DNA from: Platynereis dumerilii
Taxonomy: Eukaryota; Annelida; Polychaeta; Phyllodocida; Nereididae
Direction of reading: 5' to 3'
DNA length: 64,000 nt
NCBI GenBank assembly: GCA_026936325.1
Contig: JAPTHN010000001.1
Span: forward strand, 128,255,138-128,319,137
Shown here: piece by piece, positions 34,585-45,492 of the stretch
How the letters are laid out: each line of letters opens with the position of its first letter
How positions within the stretch are numbered: the first letter of the stretch is position 1
Made by a program: the position numbers and the translations under genes
The notes under the pieces: generated by a model
The model's database searches: none
Seen by the model: only the letters and a program-made list of their open reading frames with translations
What the model was told of the DNA's origin: nothing

Positions 34585-35609
34585 TGCGAGTTCACTCGCA
34601 TTTGTGAGCAAACAGGGTTAAATAAGGGTAGTCAGAAATTTTGGATCGTTTGTGAGAGACAAGGGAGCACTTTTTAAAGTTTCTTTTTCATGAAATTAAT
34701 GAAGAATTGGCTAACTTGAGGCGCCTTGCTCACATTTGTGTCTTTGGTGTCTTGTTTAATTACAATTTAAGTTTTTAGTTTCAACAAAATCACGGCAAAA
34801 CAGGAAATAGAAATACTGTTGTTATTGTTTTACTGCCCTCTGATTGGCCGAAACAGTTGCGATCGTTTTTTGGACACTTCTAATGGGGCTAAAATTATAA
34901 TTTTAGGCTCTTTAGAATCCCAAATCCTTGAACCATATGGATTCGTTTTTTTATGGAGATATCTTTATTCATTGCCGAGAATTCGTTGAAAAAAAATAAA
35001 AAAATATGCACAGTGTTGATGCAGGTGTGAATCTTTATAGGCTCATTTCAGCCGCTTAGAATCATCAGATTTTCACCAAATTTTCACACAACGCAGTTTA
35101 AAACCTCCCTGAAGAAACAAAACCATCATTTCCTGTCCGACTATTCATTAAAACCCCTTATTTTCGCTCGTACGATAGCGTCTTTTTACCGCAAATCACT
35201 TCCTTCTTTTATCAAAATTTCAGATTTTTCACTCTCAACTTCTCTTCAACTTTTAAACCACTTGTAATCATCGTAGAAATCTCTAAGTAGGCTCATTGTC
35301 TTCGCAATTTAATTCTCTACAAGCTGGTGTTTTTTATTTTTCAAAACAATCCATAATAACTTCTATAAAACGTCCGTTTCACAACGTCGTTTCACCGCTA
35401 CACTTAGTGTAGTATAGGCCTACATTCCAACAACCAGTCAGATCTCTCAATTTCTAATTCCCCTTTACTCATCAACCTATTCCTCTCACGACCTCATCTA
35501 TCCCCTCATAACATCCCTCTATCCTTCCTCTCTTCCCCAGTTCTTCCCTTTCTTCCTAGAATTACTATATACTTCAATTTTTCACTTCCTTCTCATACTG
35601 TCAGCCCAT

Positions 35610-35832
35610 TGGCTGTCAATATAAACAGTGTATCCCATTTTCATAATCTAGCTTTTTGTAAACATTGTATCTCATTTTCACCATCCAGCATCACATCTTC
35701 ATTTGTAAACATTGTATGCCATTTTCACCATCTAGGACCCAAACGTAAACATTGTATATGGTTTTCACCATCTAGAACCAAACTCTATTTTGTAAACAGT
35801 GTATAGCATTTTCACCATCTACATCACAACTC
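35610..35832. repeat. ~45-bp tandem repeat (TGTAAACATTGTAT/TTTTCACCATCTA)
   Basis: Five units combine TGTAAACATTGTATC-like and CATTTTCACCATCTAG-like halves, with variable spacers. It is internal to the element 34583-37966. Confidence 0.9.
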
Positions 35833-35889
35833 CCTTTTTCGTATAAATCCCTCACTTCCACTTCTCTCTCATCACCCCTTTCCCCTCAC

Positions 35890-37365
35890 TTACCCCTCCC
35901 TTCCTATACATAACCCCACCCATCTCTACTTTACCCCCTCCTACCCCCACTTACCCCCACCTTCACTTTCACCCAAAACTTCACTTTTTCACTTTTCTCC
36001 CTGTACTTAAATTACTTCATTCACCTCACTTACCCCCACTTACCCCCATTTACCCCCACCACCTTTACTCTCTCAACCTATCTCTCTTTCTCCCCTTACA
36101 TCCCATACTTAAATTTCTCATTTACCCTCATTTTACCCTCACTTACCCCCACTTACCCCCACCACTTTTTCCACCCAAATCCAACTCTTTCTCCCTCTAC
36201 ACCTCCAACACTTAAATCACTCCACTTACCCTCACTTAGCCCCACTTACCCCCAATTACCCCCACCACTTTTTCCACCCAAAACTCCTTTTTAGCCTGGC
36301 TCACCAGGCTAATTCAGGAGTAATGGTCTGAAAATATTGTCTGTCAACTCTACTGTTCAATAACTACAGGTTCAATATATCTGTTTTTGTGTTTTATTGG
36401 TTTGTTAGGGTAGCTAGATGTATGGAAATTACTTTTTTTTTTTCAATTTCAAAAACTTTTTTTTTTTCAACATTTTTTTTTCCAAGATTTGAAAAAAAAA
36501 AAATTAAAAAATTCAACTTTTTTTCAATGACACTAATTTTTTTTATTTAAAAAAGAGGAAAACGGGCAACTTCTGTTTTTCAAAATTTAAACATTTTTTG
36601 CTCCGAGATGTAAAATTTTTTTTCCTAAATTAAAAAAAAAGGTAAAAAATTGTTTTCCTAGATTAAAAAAAAAAAAATTTTTTTGTTCCAAATTTTTTTC
36701 AATTTCGCCAATTTTTTCAAAGGAGGAAATTAGGCAACTTCAAGATTTTAAAAAATCGTACACATTCTTTTCGTGGTTATTTGGATATTATTTTGTTCAT
36801 GGAACAACCACAATAAGAGCACTTCACTTGCCGCAATTCAGAACCACCTTTGTCTGCCATTTCCAAAAAAGTAGACTTAACTATTTCACCAGCATTGCTA
36901 AATCTGTACATATTTCGCCGTCATCACTGCCACATATTTTTCCGTCATCACTGCCACTTGAGCCAGGCTTTGAATCCGCGGATTCTTGTTTCTTCTCTAC
37001 TCACTTCCTCTACTTAAACTACCTCAATTACCCCCACTTACCCCCACTTACCCCCACCACCTTTTTCACTCTAAACTTCTTTTTTCTTACCTACACACTT
37101 CCCTTACCTAAATTACCTCAATTACCCCCACTTACCCCCATTTACCCCCACCACCTTTTTCACTCTAAACTTCTCTCTTCTTACCTACTCACTTCCTTTA
37201 CCTAAATTACCTCAATTACCCCACTTAACCCCACTTATCCCCAATTACCCCATTTACCCCCACCACCTTTTTCACTCTTAACTTCTCTCTTCTTACCTAC
37301 TCACTTCCTTTACCTAAATTACCTCACTTACCCCCATTTACCCCCACTTACCCCCATCACCTTCC
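35890..37365. repeat. CACTTACCCCC minisatellite array
   Basis: Clusters of CACTTACCCCC, ATTTACCCCC and AATTACCCCC alternate with CACCACCTTTTTCAC and CTCACTTCCTTTACCTAAAT. Higher-order units are about 100 bases. On the minus strand each unit reads GGGGGTAAGTG, which contains a consensus 5' splice-site core. A second element interrupts the array at 36293-36989. Confidence 0.9.
36293..36989 (+). mobile_element. Helentron-like element, AGCCTGG family, copy 2, nested
   Basis: It has the same ends as 22003-22631: AGCCTGGCTCACCAGGCT at the start, and AGCCAGGCT, GAATCCGCGGATTC (36972-36985) and TTGTT at the end. It lies between CTCCTTTTT and TCTTCTCTACTCACTTCC of the host minisatellite, a T-rich site. 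The interior A/T runs are similar to copy 1 with small length changes. It is younger than its host element. Confidence 0.85.
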
Positions 37366-37488
37366 CCACATAACATATATCTTTCATCATTTCTCACCTC
37401 ATCATCACTAGTTCTCAATATGAGCACCGACCCCAAAAAGTCTAATGTTTCCACACGATCACGTAGCCGCTCCGAAACTCGAAAAGAA

Positions 37489-37749
37489 TCAGGGTGTGCA
37501 GATTACTCTTTTTATGACGCTGTCAATGGTCCTTTTTAGGTTTTCGCGTTCCTTCTTCGTAGTGGTTACTGCTTCCCATGCATATGTGGCAATTGGTATT
37601 ATGCAGGCCTTTACCACCTGCCACACCATTCTCATCTTAATACCTTTAAGGTCTAGGCTTCCTGCTATAGCCATAATTGTGTTGTAAGCCGCTTGTACTT
37701 TCTTCTTTACTTCATTAAGTTGTTTATTCCATTTTTCCACTTTTTGCAA
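37489..37749 (-). CDS. Fragment of a LINE reverse transcriptase C-terminal region
   Basis: The minus-strand frame of 86 codons contains KGIKMRMVWQVVKACIIPIA then TYAWEAVTTTKKERENLKRT, a pattern resembling the segment after the reverse transcriptase palm in non-LTR retrotransposons (a V-x-P-x-x-x-Y-x-x-E-x-W-like block with following L-x-x-x-x-x-x-x-x-R-x-I region). Catalytic motifs are not present. It is a short remnant inside the element 34583-37966, either captured or inserted. The LINE clade cannot be fixed from this piece. Confidence 0.5.
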   Translation of the reverse strand: MQKVEKWNKQLNEVKKKVQAAYNTIMAIAGSLDLKGIKMRMVWQVVKACIIPIATYAWEAVTTTKKERENLKRTIDSVIKRVICTP

Positions 37750-37966
37750 CCATCAGTATCTGAAGTTCGGGGGGAACGGGCACTGCCCCCCCTGGTCATA
37801 CCACTGCTAAGTTTATCGTCTGTTATATTTCTCCGATCATGTATGGAAATCTAGGCCCCAAATTCGACACCATTTTCCCAAGAATCAACACATCAAAGCA
37901 AAACAACATAAGCATGGTGAACTCGCATGTGTTCCGCTTGCGACACAAATTCTAGTTAGAATTTGC

Positions 37967-38862
37967 ACAGATGCATAATTCCTGTGTGACATCGCTAGCT
38001 TATGGGGGAAGTATTACTGCATGCTTACCACTCTGCTTAATATATGGTGTAAATTACTGCCATTTCACATTTCCAATGCACTGACACAGTCAAACCATCT
38101 AACTCTATACACAGTAGGCCATTAAATACAATGTTATGAGAAACACTAATTGATCAGCTTATTGCTGATCAGTGGTGGATCCACACAGGGTAGTCTGGGG
38201 GGGGGAGGGTTAGCATTTATGGTTCAGCACCAGATTATTGAAGTAATCACATTATAATGCAAATTTCACATGACACATCGATGAGGCATGTTAATGAAAC
38301 TTTTTTTTTGGTGTTCTCAACGTCAATATTGGGATTTACTAAATAAAAATATCGCTGTATGTATTCACCCAGCAGGCCACCAGAATAAGAATACACTTAC
38401 AATAGGCCTAACAAGTGAATTTTCAATTTGAGATTCTCGCCTTCCGGTGCTTTGCACGGTATTTTTTAAAACAAGGGTAGGCTTAGTCAAAGGCTGCTTA
38501 ATTGAAGAAGCTTTGTATACATTATTTGGGCATATGGGGGGAGGGGGTGCACCCACCTTCGGGTCATGGCAGAAATTCTGCTCGGGTGTCCTCCAGCACA
38601 ACATTGTAAATATTATACTTTACACTATAAATTATTTAACTAATGTAAGTATGTATGTTGTGTGAATAAATTTATCCAATCCAATTGTGAACGGCGACAC
38701 TGCCGTAGTAATGCCACAGGGACTTGTAATAAGATCATGATTCCTTTGGTTGGGACACAATTACCATAGCCATTTTTAAAACCATTAGGGGCAGCTACAT
38801 GTCCAGTGGCAAAGGATGATAAGCATACACATCTTGCATGGCTTCCTGTATTCAAGATTATT
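37967..38862. other. Unassigned sequence
   Basis: G-rich runs occur at 38195-38210 and 38538-38550; no gene or paired repeat ends were recognised. Confidence 0.3.
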
Positions 38863-40094
38863 TTCTGATAGTTGTCGAAGATTTAGGATTATGTATATAT
38901 AAAGTTTATAAACTATATATACAGTGCCGCCTGTAAGTAAGTGAAACGCACGACATTGTGCCATTGCATCAATGCTAAACATCCTCAGCCAAACTGCTTG
39001 TGGAGGCATGAATTCTCATCGGATGAAAGGGAAACAAAGTGGGTCATAAAGGCCGATGTGTGAGGCAAGTGGGATAAAAATAACAGCCCATTTTCTTTGC
39101 TGTAGTCAGAGTTAGGTATGGGTCAAAGTCTTTGATAAGTAAGTGAACCACCCTTCCCTATGTTTTAACATTGGGCTTGCGTTTCACTTACTTATCAAAG
39201 ACTTTGACCCATACCTAACTCCAACTACAACAAAGAAAATGGGCTGCTATTTTTATCCCACATGCCTCACATATCGGCCTTTATGACCCAAAATGTTTTC
39301 CTCTCATCGGATGAGAATTCGTCCTTCCAGAAGCATTTTGGTTAAGGATGTTTAACATTGATGCAATGGCACAATATCATGCGTTTCACTTACTTACAGG
39401 CGGCACTGTATGTCACCATTAAGTCAGTTTTGTCTGTTTTATTTACAGACTTTTAAGCATTTTCAATCATTATAGTTACATGAGTTTGTACCTTGAAATG
39501 ATTCAGATATACAAGACCATGACCTTGAACAGTGACAGCATGATAGGAAAAATGCAAAATATGAATAATTTAAAGTTAATCACCCTGAAGCACAGGGGTT
39601 TTCTGTTAGTTGTCGAAGATTTAGGATTATGTATATAAAGTTTATAAGCTATATATATGTCACCATTAAGTCAGTTTTGTCTGTTTTATTTGCAGACTTT
39701 TAAGCATTTTCAATCATTATAGTTACATGAGTTTGTACCTTGAAATGATTCAGATATACAAGACCATGACCTTGAACAGTGACAGCATGATAGGAAAAAT
39801 GCAAAATATGAATAATTTAAAGTTAATCACCCTGAAGCACAGGGGTTTTCTGTTAGTTGTCGAAGATTTAGGATTATGTATATAAAGTTTATAAGCTATA
39901 TATATGTCACCATTAAGTCAGTTTTGTCTGTTTTATTTGCAGACTTTTAAGCATTTTCAATCATTATAGTTACATGAGTTTGTACCTTGAAATGATTCAG
40001 ATATACAAGACCATGACCTTGAACAGTGACAGCATGATAGGAAAAATGCAAAATATGAATAATTTAAAGTTAATCACCCTGAAGCACAGGGGTT
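38863..40094 (+). repeat. Three tandem copies of a 247-bp unit
   Basis: Units start at TTCTGWTAGTTGTCGAAG at 38863, 39601 and 39848. The first unit is expanded by a 489-base palindromic insertion; without it the unit is about 249 bases. Units 2 and 3 are almost identical. Each boundary between units contains CACAGGGGTTTT, the first bases of the MITE that follows unit 3 complete, so the duplication happened after that MITE inserted. Confidence 0.9.
38922..39408. mobile_element. Palindromic Tc1/mariner-type MITE (487 bp)
   Basis: The element is an almost full-length palindrome with ends CAGTGCCGCCTGTAAGTAAG and its inverse, centred near 39160 with GTCAAAGTCTTTGATAAGTA and its inverse. It is flanked by TA on both sides (38920-38921, 39409-39410). 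The tandem sister units show CTATATATATGTC without the element and with a single TA fewer, so the TA duplication is directly visible. TA targets and CAGTG ends fit Tc1/mariner. Confidence 0.9.
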
Positions 40095-40179
40095 TTTGCA
40101 CCAATATTTTGTTGATTATATGACTATATGTTATATATTTGTATCTTACACAAAGAAAATAGGTGCAAAAACCCCTATG
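40085..40179. mobile_element. Tiny hAT-like MITE, copy 2 (95 bp)
   Basis: The ends CACAGGGGTTTTTGCACC and GGTGCAAAAACCCCTATG are flanked by the perfect 8-bp duplication CCCTGAAG (40077-40084 and 40180-40187). It is in opposite orientation to copies 1 and 3. Confidence 0.9.
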
Positions 40180-40239
40180 CCCTGAAGTACACCAGAGACA
40201 CCTATTGTTTGTTCGAGCTTGCCTGGTTGCTATAAACAA

Positions 40240-40690
40240 CGCCTACAGAATCACATGACTGTCTATTGTTCAATTTTGACGTCACCACAACTGATGAGGT
40301 CACAGTGCCAAGCTCCCATTGTGACGTCATGCCCCTGGTGGATTAGAGACAGAACTGCGAAATATGCCTGTTGTGTGTAGCTTCGACTGACCACAGCTCA
40401 AAAACGGATGCGGATGGAGCACCTCATTTTTTTACCAATTTACAGATAATAAAGGAAAGATCACATAGTTAGAATTTTAAAAACATACTCTAGCTATTTT
40501 ATAATCCATAAAAATTAATAATTTTAGTATTTTTATTAACATTTTAATGTAACTTCAATTGGCCCTACTGAAAAAGTAAGTGCGTATAGAACACTTTTTT
40601 TTTGGCTGGATTTGTAGCATTTAGGCTCAGTAACATCATACTGAAATTTCAGAAATATGGTAATACTTTAGGACTTTAGGGTGATTAACT
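40240..40690 (+). repeat. Dispersed repeat; inverted copy at 63565-63960
   Basis: Shared blocks include GACTGACCACAG, TTTTTTACCAATTTACAG, TATTTTTATTAACATTTTAA, GGCCCTACTGAAAAAGTAAG and CATACTGAAATTTCAGAAAT, present as reverse complement near the right edge of the window. No ends were defined. It contains two TGACGTCA sites (about 40277 and 40322). Confidence 0.75.
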
Positions 40691-40734
40691 TTAAATAAAT
40701 TAATTTTCCTCAGAAAGCATTTGGGGAAGGGTGT

Positions 40735-41045
40735 CCCCCATCCCCAAGTCTGCTCAGTTGGGTGCTCTGTACCATAGGGGTTTTTGCACCTATTATCTTA
40801 GTGTAAGATACAAATATATAATATAAATTATATAGTTATATAAAGAACAAAAATATTGGTGCAAAAACCCCTGTGCTCTGTACTGCCAACTATTGGGACG
40901 CTAGTTTGATTCCAAATTTGGTAGAGCCACCTGAATCTACTTTCATTTGTGACAGCAGTTTTCAGTTTTCTTTGCCACGCTGCTGCATGCGCCTTCTGTT
41001 CAAATGAGCCTACGGGTGCATTAATACATGACATAAAGCCCCAAT
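40735..41045 (+). mobile_element. Degraded tRNA-derived SINE with nested MITE
   Basis: Without the MITE at 40773-40875 the sequence reads TGCTCAGTTGGGTGCTCTGT then ACTGCCAACTATTGGGACGC and TAGTTTGATTCC. These resemble the A-box and B-box halves of the SINE at 41695-41890. The 3' part (GCCTACGGGTGCATTAATAC, ATGACATAAAGCCCC) aligns with that SINE's 3' part. Confidence 0.55.
40773..40875. mobile_element. Tiny hAT-like MITE, copy 3 (103 bp)
   Basis: The ends CATAGGGGTTTTTGCACC and GGTGCAAAAACCCCTGTG are flanked by the perfect 8-bp duplication CTCTGTAC (40765-40772 and 40876-40883). It is inserted in the tRNA-like head of an old SINE. Confidence 0.9.
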
Positions 41046-41469
41046 TATTATCCAGTGAATGTATTTCAATCAGAGCCTAAAGCTCCCTGCTTTTGCTCTC
41101 TGGTAGGCTTTGCAACTCTCCGAATCATTATCTGTCCAGGAAACAAGCCACAAGTGTTATTGAAGGCGAAATGAACAAGACGCTCCTCAGCAAATTTGCA
41201 TATAAACATTCACAATATCAGAGTATATGACAAAAAATCTCATAACATCCATGTTGGTATATAAAATGAAGCTTTTTTTAAGGCCTGTTCAGCTATTATT
41301 CCTATAACTATACAACCTGATTTGGCTGAATTACGGGGAACCGCAGATTTGCGAAAGTAGAGAATAATGCTTAAACAAGAACGAACACTCGAAGAGTGCA
41401 TACGTAGGACTGCCAGCCTACCATAATATAGGCCTAGGCCTATCTCTAGTCAGCTATCTATGTTCGTAT

Positions 41470-41690
41470 ACAACTGTCCATTGATCTATCTATCTATCTA
41501 TCTGTCTATCGAGTCAGAATATCTATCTATGTTCTGTCCTATATCTTCTGTGCTATATCTGAGTATCTTGTGTTCTTCCTTCTTTCCTTCCTGCCTTCTC
41601 CTGCCTTCCTTTCTTCACCTTCCTTCCGTTCTTCTCTTTTCTTCCTTTCTTCCTTTCTTCTCCTTTCTTCCTTTCTTCTCCTTCGATTCT
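41470..41690. repeat. CTAT and CTTC/CCTT microsatellites
   Basis: CTAT and CTGT repeats at 41485-41530 are followed by imperfect TTCC/TTCT repeats to about 41690. A similar TTCC tract follows the SINE at 41910-41990. Confidence 0.85.
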
Positions 41691-41694
41691 TCTA

Positions 41695-41905
41695 GGGGGG
41701 TGGGTCGGTCTAGTGGTAGCGTGCTGGACTGCCAATCGCTGGGTCCAGGGTTCGAATCGAGCTCTTGCCGGGTCACATGGGCCTATGTTGGATGGCTGTT
41801 TCAATCGTCCTTTGCCTCATTGCTGTGTCGTCCTCCTGTCCTAATTAGCCTACTAGGTGCTTAAATACAGGATGTAAAGCCCCACTGATCCATCCATCCA
41901 TCCTT
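41695..41905 (+). mobile_element. tRNA-derived SINE with ATCC tail
   Basis: The head has an A-box-like TCTAGTGGTAGCG, the anticodon-loop-like CTGCCAA (a GCC anticodon would suggest Gly origin) and a perfect B-box GGTTCGAATC. The stems are too mismatched for a functional tRNA. A body with GCCTACTAGGTGCTTAAATA and GGATGTAAAGCCCC is followed by an (ATCC)n tail, common in retroposed SINEs. It would be transcribed by RNA polymerase III and moved by a LINE. Confidence 0.75.
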
Positions 41906-41989
41906 CAATTCTTCTCCTTCCTTTCTTCTTGTTCCTTCTTTCTTTCCTTTCTTATCCTTCCTTCTTTCTTTCCTTCTTTCTTTCCTTTC

Positions 41990-43080
41990 GTTAATAAATC
42001 TGTAAACTCGCTCCATGTGGCTGGCACTGCTATCGCAGCATCTAGAAAAGCATGGTAGAAGTATATTTCAGTAGTTGCTTCAGAGTGTGATATTTGGAAT
42101 TATATCTGCATTACCTGACCCTTCCAACCAGAACATTTTAATTTCAAAGTTATTGTATCTTGTTGTTGTTCTCATATATTTTTCATAAAAAAAACAATCA
42201 TCATAAGAAATAACTTAGATAGGTCCTTCTGACACCCAGCAACTATAACTTGTCACTAGGAGTTGCAACAATAACAATTTCGCAAAAAATCACCCATTTC
42301 TGGAGCCTGTCACCCTCAAATTTTTGTATGTGGACCTGTTTGATTGAAATTTTTTGGATATATATTGTCCAGTATCTTAAAATAACTTATTTAAATACTA
42401 AGCTTAATTTCTAGTATTCAGCAGTGCAGAGTACATTTCTTTTACTTGCCAAATGTTGACATGGCCATAACTCAAAATCTAGACATTCTGAAATTCTGAT
42501 TTCAGATTTGAAATCAGCAAGCTCGAATTAGGTTTATAGAGGTGTTTTTCCTCAGGTTACAGATGGAAATTTTTTTTTTTTTTGACTAGTGAAATCACCA
42601 AAAAGTCGCTGAGACCAACCAAATTCGAAAAGGGCCTTCAATGAGCCACAAGTAAGCATACTACAAAGAAACAGATCGTAGTTTTAACAGGATTTGGTGC
42701 ACAGAGTCACACACAGGTTAATCTGGTGCATCACAATAGGCCTGCCCAGCCCTGCTGGCAGTCCTAAATATCAAAACTTCAAGGGTCGGGGAGCATTCTC
42801 CCACCACAGAGCTTGACTTCATTCAAACTCTGCTTGCCAGGGTACCAAAAGTCTGGGGTCTCATGAATATACATGGCTGAAGGAGGGGTACAATGCCGAC
42901 CAATCCCTCCAGGTTGTGACACAGATAACACCCATCTGAGCCCCTACTCACCCCTGACCACCTGTAGGTACCCCATTTCCGTCGCCGTTGGCAGACTGCC
43001 AAAACCCCAGGTTTAGGCAGGGCTGGCAATCAGGGCTTGGTTAGGGAGCCCTGAGTTGTGAGGATGGGGGGGGGGCACCT
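41990..43080. other. Unassigned sequence
   Basis: No gene, RNA or defined repeat end recognised. The GC-richer part at 42720-43060 has weak internal inverted similarity around CAGCCCTGC, possibly an old element. Confidence 0.3.
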
Positions 43081-43089
43081 CTAAATATC

Positions 43090-45492
43090 GTTGTGTGGTC
43101 AACCAGGCGACAGACAACCAGGCGACACCATACCACTACCAACTAGGCTACAGAAAATTTTAGAATTACTCATCACTTCCATCCAGGCGACAGTCACTTC
43201 CATCCAGGAGACAAAGTACTTCCATCCAGGCGACAAGCTTTTGCACTAGGCGACAAGCACTTTTAATTCACTGGGCGACATGTTTTCAGTCCATTTAGAG
43301 TTCTCTCTTGTCCATTTCACAAGATTGCAGGATGTTAACAAAGTTTCTGAGATTCCATATTTAAAGCCAGGGGGCGCCGTGGGTCACTTTGCTTTTCTGG
43401 CTTGGAATTTATTGTTTGCACTGATCACAACAGCAATTATGAATAAAAAATACTTTATTTCATTGAAATATTGAGATTCAGGACCTTTTGAATAACTTTT
43501 GAAGGTTAGTTGATAAAGATAATTGAGATCTAAAGGGCTCTAAAATTATACAAAGGTGGCAGGACTGCATGCTTCATGAGCGATAATCTGTCACCTAGTC
43601 TTTGGAGGTTTTTGTAGTCTGAAACACCTGGAATTAAAGTTTGTCGCCTAGACTCGGGAATGTGTGTCACCTAGTTGGTATGTCACTCAAAATGTCTGTC
43701 ACCTACAGTCATCGACAAAAGTCTTGTCGCTACCATAATGTTCTAGACGCCACTGCTCATATCTTAACTTGTAGTTGACTGATTTTATCAATATATGGCT
43801 TAAATGAAAGCTAAATGCTTACTTGACATGATTGTATTGTGAAAATAAAGTTTTATCTGAGCCAGAATATTCTACAAATTAATATAGACAGTATGTCCAA
43901 AATGTGCTTGGACAAAAGTCTTGTCGCATTGAAAAAGTAATGCCAACAAATTGCCTTAAATAATTGTGAAGTACAGAAAATGATGCATTAATATCAGAGC
44001 ATTAAGTCAAGGAGTAGCTGAAAGGAAAAAAAAAGTTTGCGTGACTCCTTGACCCTGTAGAACAATATTAATGGTGTTCCATTAGGACTCACTACAAATA
44101 TCAACATATTATTGATAAAAATCATCAAATATGTCAGCTATTTCGGGCAAGTGCCATTCTAAGCTCATCAGTCATCTTGGAATACTATTCTCTGCATCCT
44201 GTATTATTTTGGTGGACATGGGTTGAGGGATAATGAGATCATTCCATTTCTGGTGACCATGCAGGTTCAACTGGTCATTCTGCACTTGCCAAAAAAATCA
44301 AATTTGAGACGGCACCTTGACAAGATGTGCCTTTTGGCTTATGAATTGCATAATAATTTTGGTTTACTATAATTTAGGCATAAAATTGATTTTTTTCTGG
44401 GGTCACTGATGATTTTATTGATATTTATACATCTCTTACATATTGTCACTCAAGGCAATACTTTCTGTTTTTTATTATTTTCATCAATTTCTGCCCATTA
44501 TTTTTTTAAATCATGTTCATGTAAGGTCCAAAAGCACATTTGCATTATTAATGCAACTTTGAGCAGCTATAATAACTTTTTTAGAGAAAAACATGAATAT
44601 TTATTTCTATGTTGTTCCGCCCTTGACACCAAAAAGTTAAAAATACCTGGAAAAATTACAAAAACCATATTCATTCCCAATAAAATGCATAGGAATATTC
44701 CTCATCACTAGCTGCATCAAATACAGCCTCAAAGTACTGATACTTTAAGTACTGCAGTGCCAAATTGACTGTTGCCTGGATTTTCCGTCTGACTATGAAG
44801 CTCCAGATGTACCCGTTCAATCACCTGGAATGAAAAACCCTTATCCCATCTCCACCAAAATGAAAGAGAAGGCAGGGATGATTATTCCAAAGAACATTAT
44901 TGAACTTTGGATGGCATTTTGTGCATTTTAATCTGCTATCTTTGATTTTTACAGATAGTATGTTGATACGCGACATGACTCCTTGCAGAACCCCATAGAT
45001 ATTGTTCTAAAGATCTTGAAGTTCTGCAAATAACTTTTTCTTTCATCTAACAACACCATGACTACATGCTCTGACATTTTTGCATACTTTATTGCATTTC
45101 ACAATTATTTTAGGCAATTTGTTGGCATTACTTTTTCAATGCGACAAGACTTTTGTCCAAGCACATTTTGGACATAATGTCTATATTAATTTTTAGAAAA
45201 ATCCGGCTTTGACAAAACTTTATTTTCACAATATAATCATGTCAAATAAGCGTCTAGCTTTCATTTAAGCCATATCTTGATAAAATCAGTCAACTACAAG
45301 TCAAGATATGAGCAGTGGCGTCTAGAAAATCATGATGGCGACAAGACTTCTGTCGATGACTGTAGTTGGTACTTGTTGTCGCCTGGCTGGTCAAAACTTG
45401 TCACCTGGCTGGTAGTGGTGTGTCGCCTGGATGGTTGTCGCCCAGTTGGTAGTGATGTCGCCTGGTTGTCTGTCGCCTGGTTGACTGGTAAT
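43090..45492. mobile_element. Inverted-repeat element built of GGCGACA repeats, host of a Tc1-like element
   Basis: GTCAACCAGGCGACAGACAA and ten more bases at 43098 are found exactly inverted ending at 45485. Both ends consist of short units such as CCAGGCGACA and CCATCCAGGCGACA. CTAAATATC flanks both sides (43081-43089 and 45493-45501), consistent with a 9-bp duplication, although the outermost few bases of the element do not match each other well. The Tc1-like element 43706-45362 is nested in it. Confidence 0.55.
43706..45362. mobile_element. Tc1-like element with IR/DR ends (1.66 kb)
   Basis: Inverted repeats of roughly 250 bases begin CAGTCATCGACAAAAGTCTT and are flanked by TA. Each repeat contains GACAAAAGTCTTGTCGC twice, at the tip (about 43714) and again inside (about 43913), the IR/DR arrangement known from Tc1-group elements with long ends. 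The overall length equals a usual full Tc1 element, but no transposase of useful length is open; frames are at most about 100 codons and lack recognisable catalytic motifs. It is dead or non-autonomous. Confidence 0.8.

Larger units (their letters stand above)
34583..37966 (+). mobile_element. Helentron-like element with CACTTACCCCC minisatellite core
   Basis: The 5' hairpin TGCGAGT-TC-ACTCGCA has a perfect 7-bp stem. Near the 3' end GTGAACTCGCA (about 37918-37929) complements TGCGAGTTCAC over 11 bases, followed by CCGCTTGCGACAC and AAATTCTAGTT. The left flank GAGGATTTAT and right flank TAGAATTT join into the sequence seen unbroken (inverted) at 23057-23078. The interior has a ~45-bp repeat around TGTAAACATTGTAT (35610-35832), a CACTTACCCCC array (35890-37360), a nested element (36293-36989) and a LINE fragment (37489-37749). 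No rolling-circle replicase is visible. Confidence 0.85.

Noticed and set aside
41695-41770. Functional tRNA-Gly gene
   Set aside because: A- and B-boxes are present, but the acceptor and anticodon stems do not pair properly and a SINE body with an ATCC tail follows.
43706-45362. Working Tc1 transposase
   Set aside because: The length fits, but no frame over about 100 codons and no catalytic motif could be recognised on either strand.
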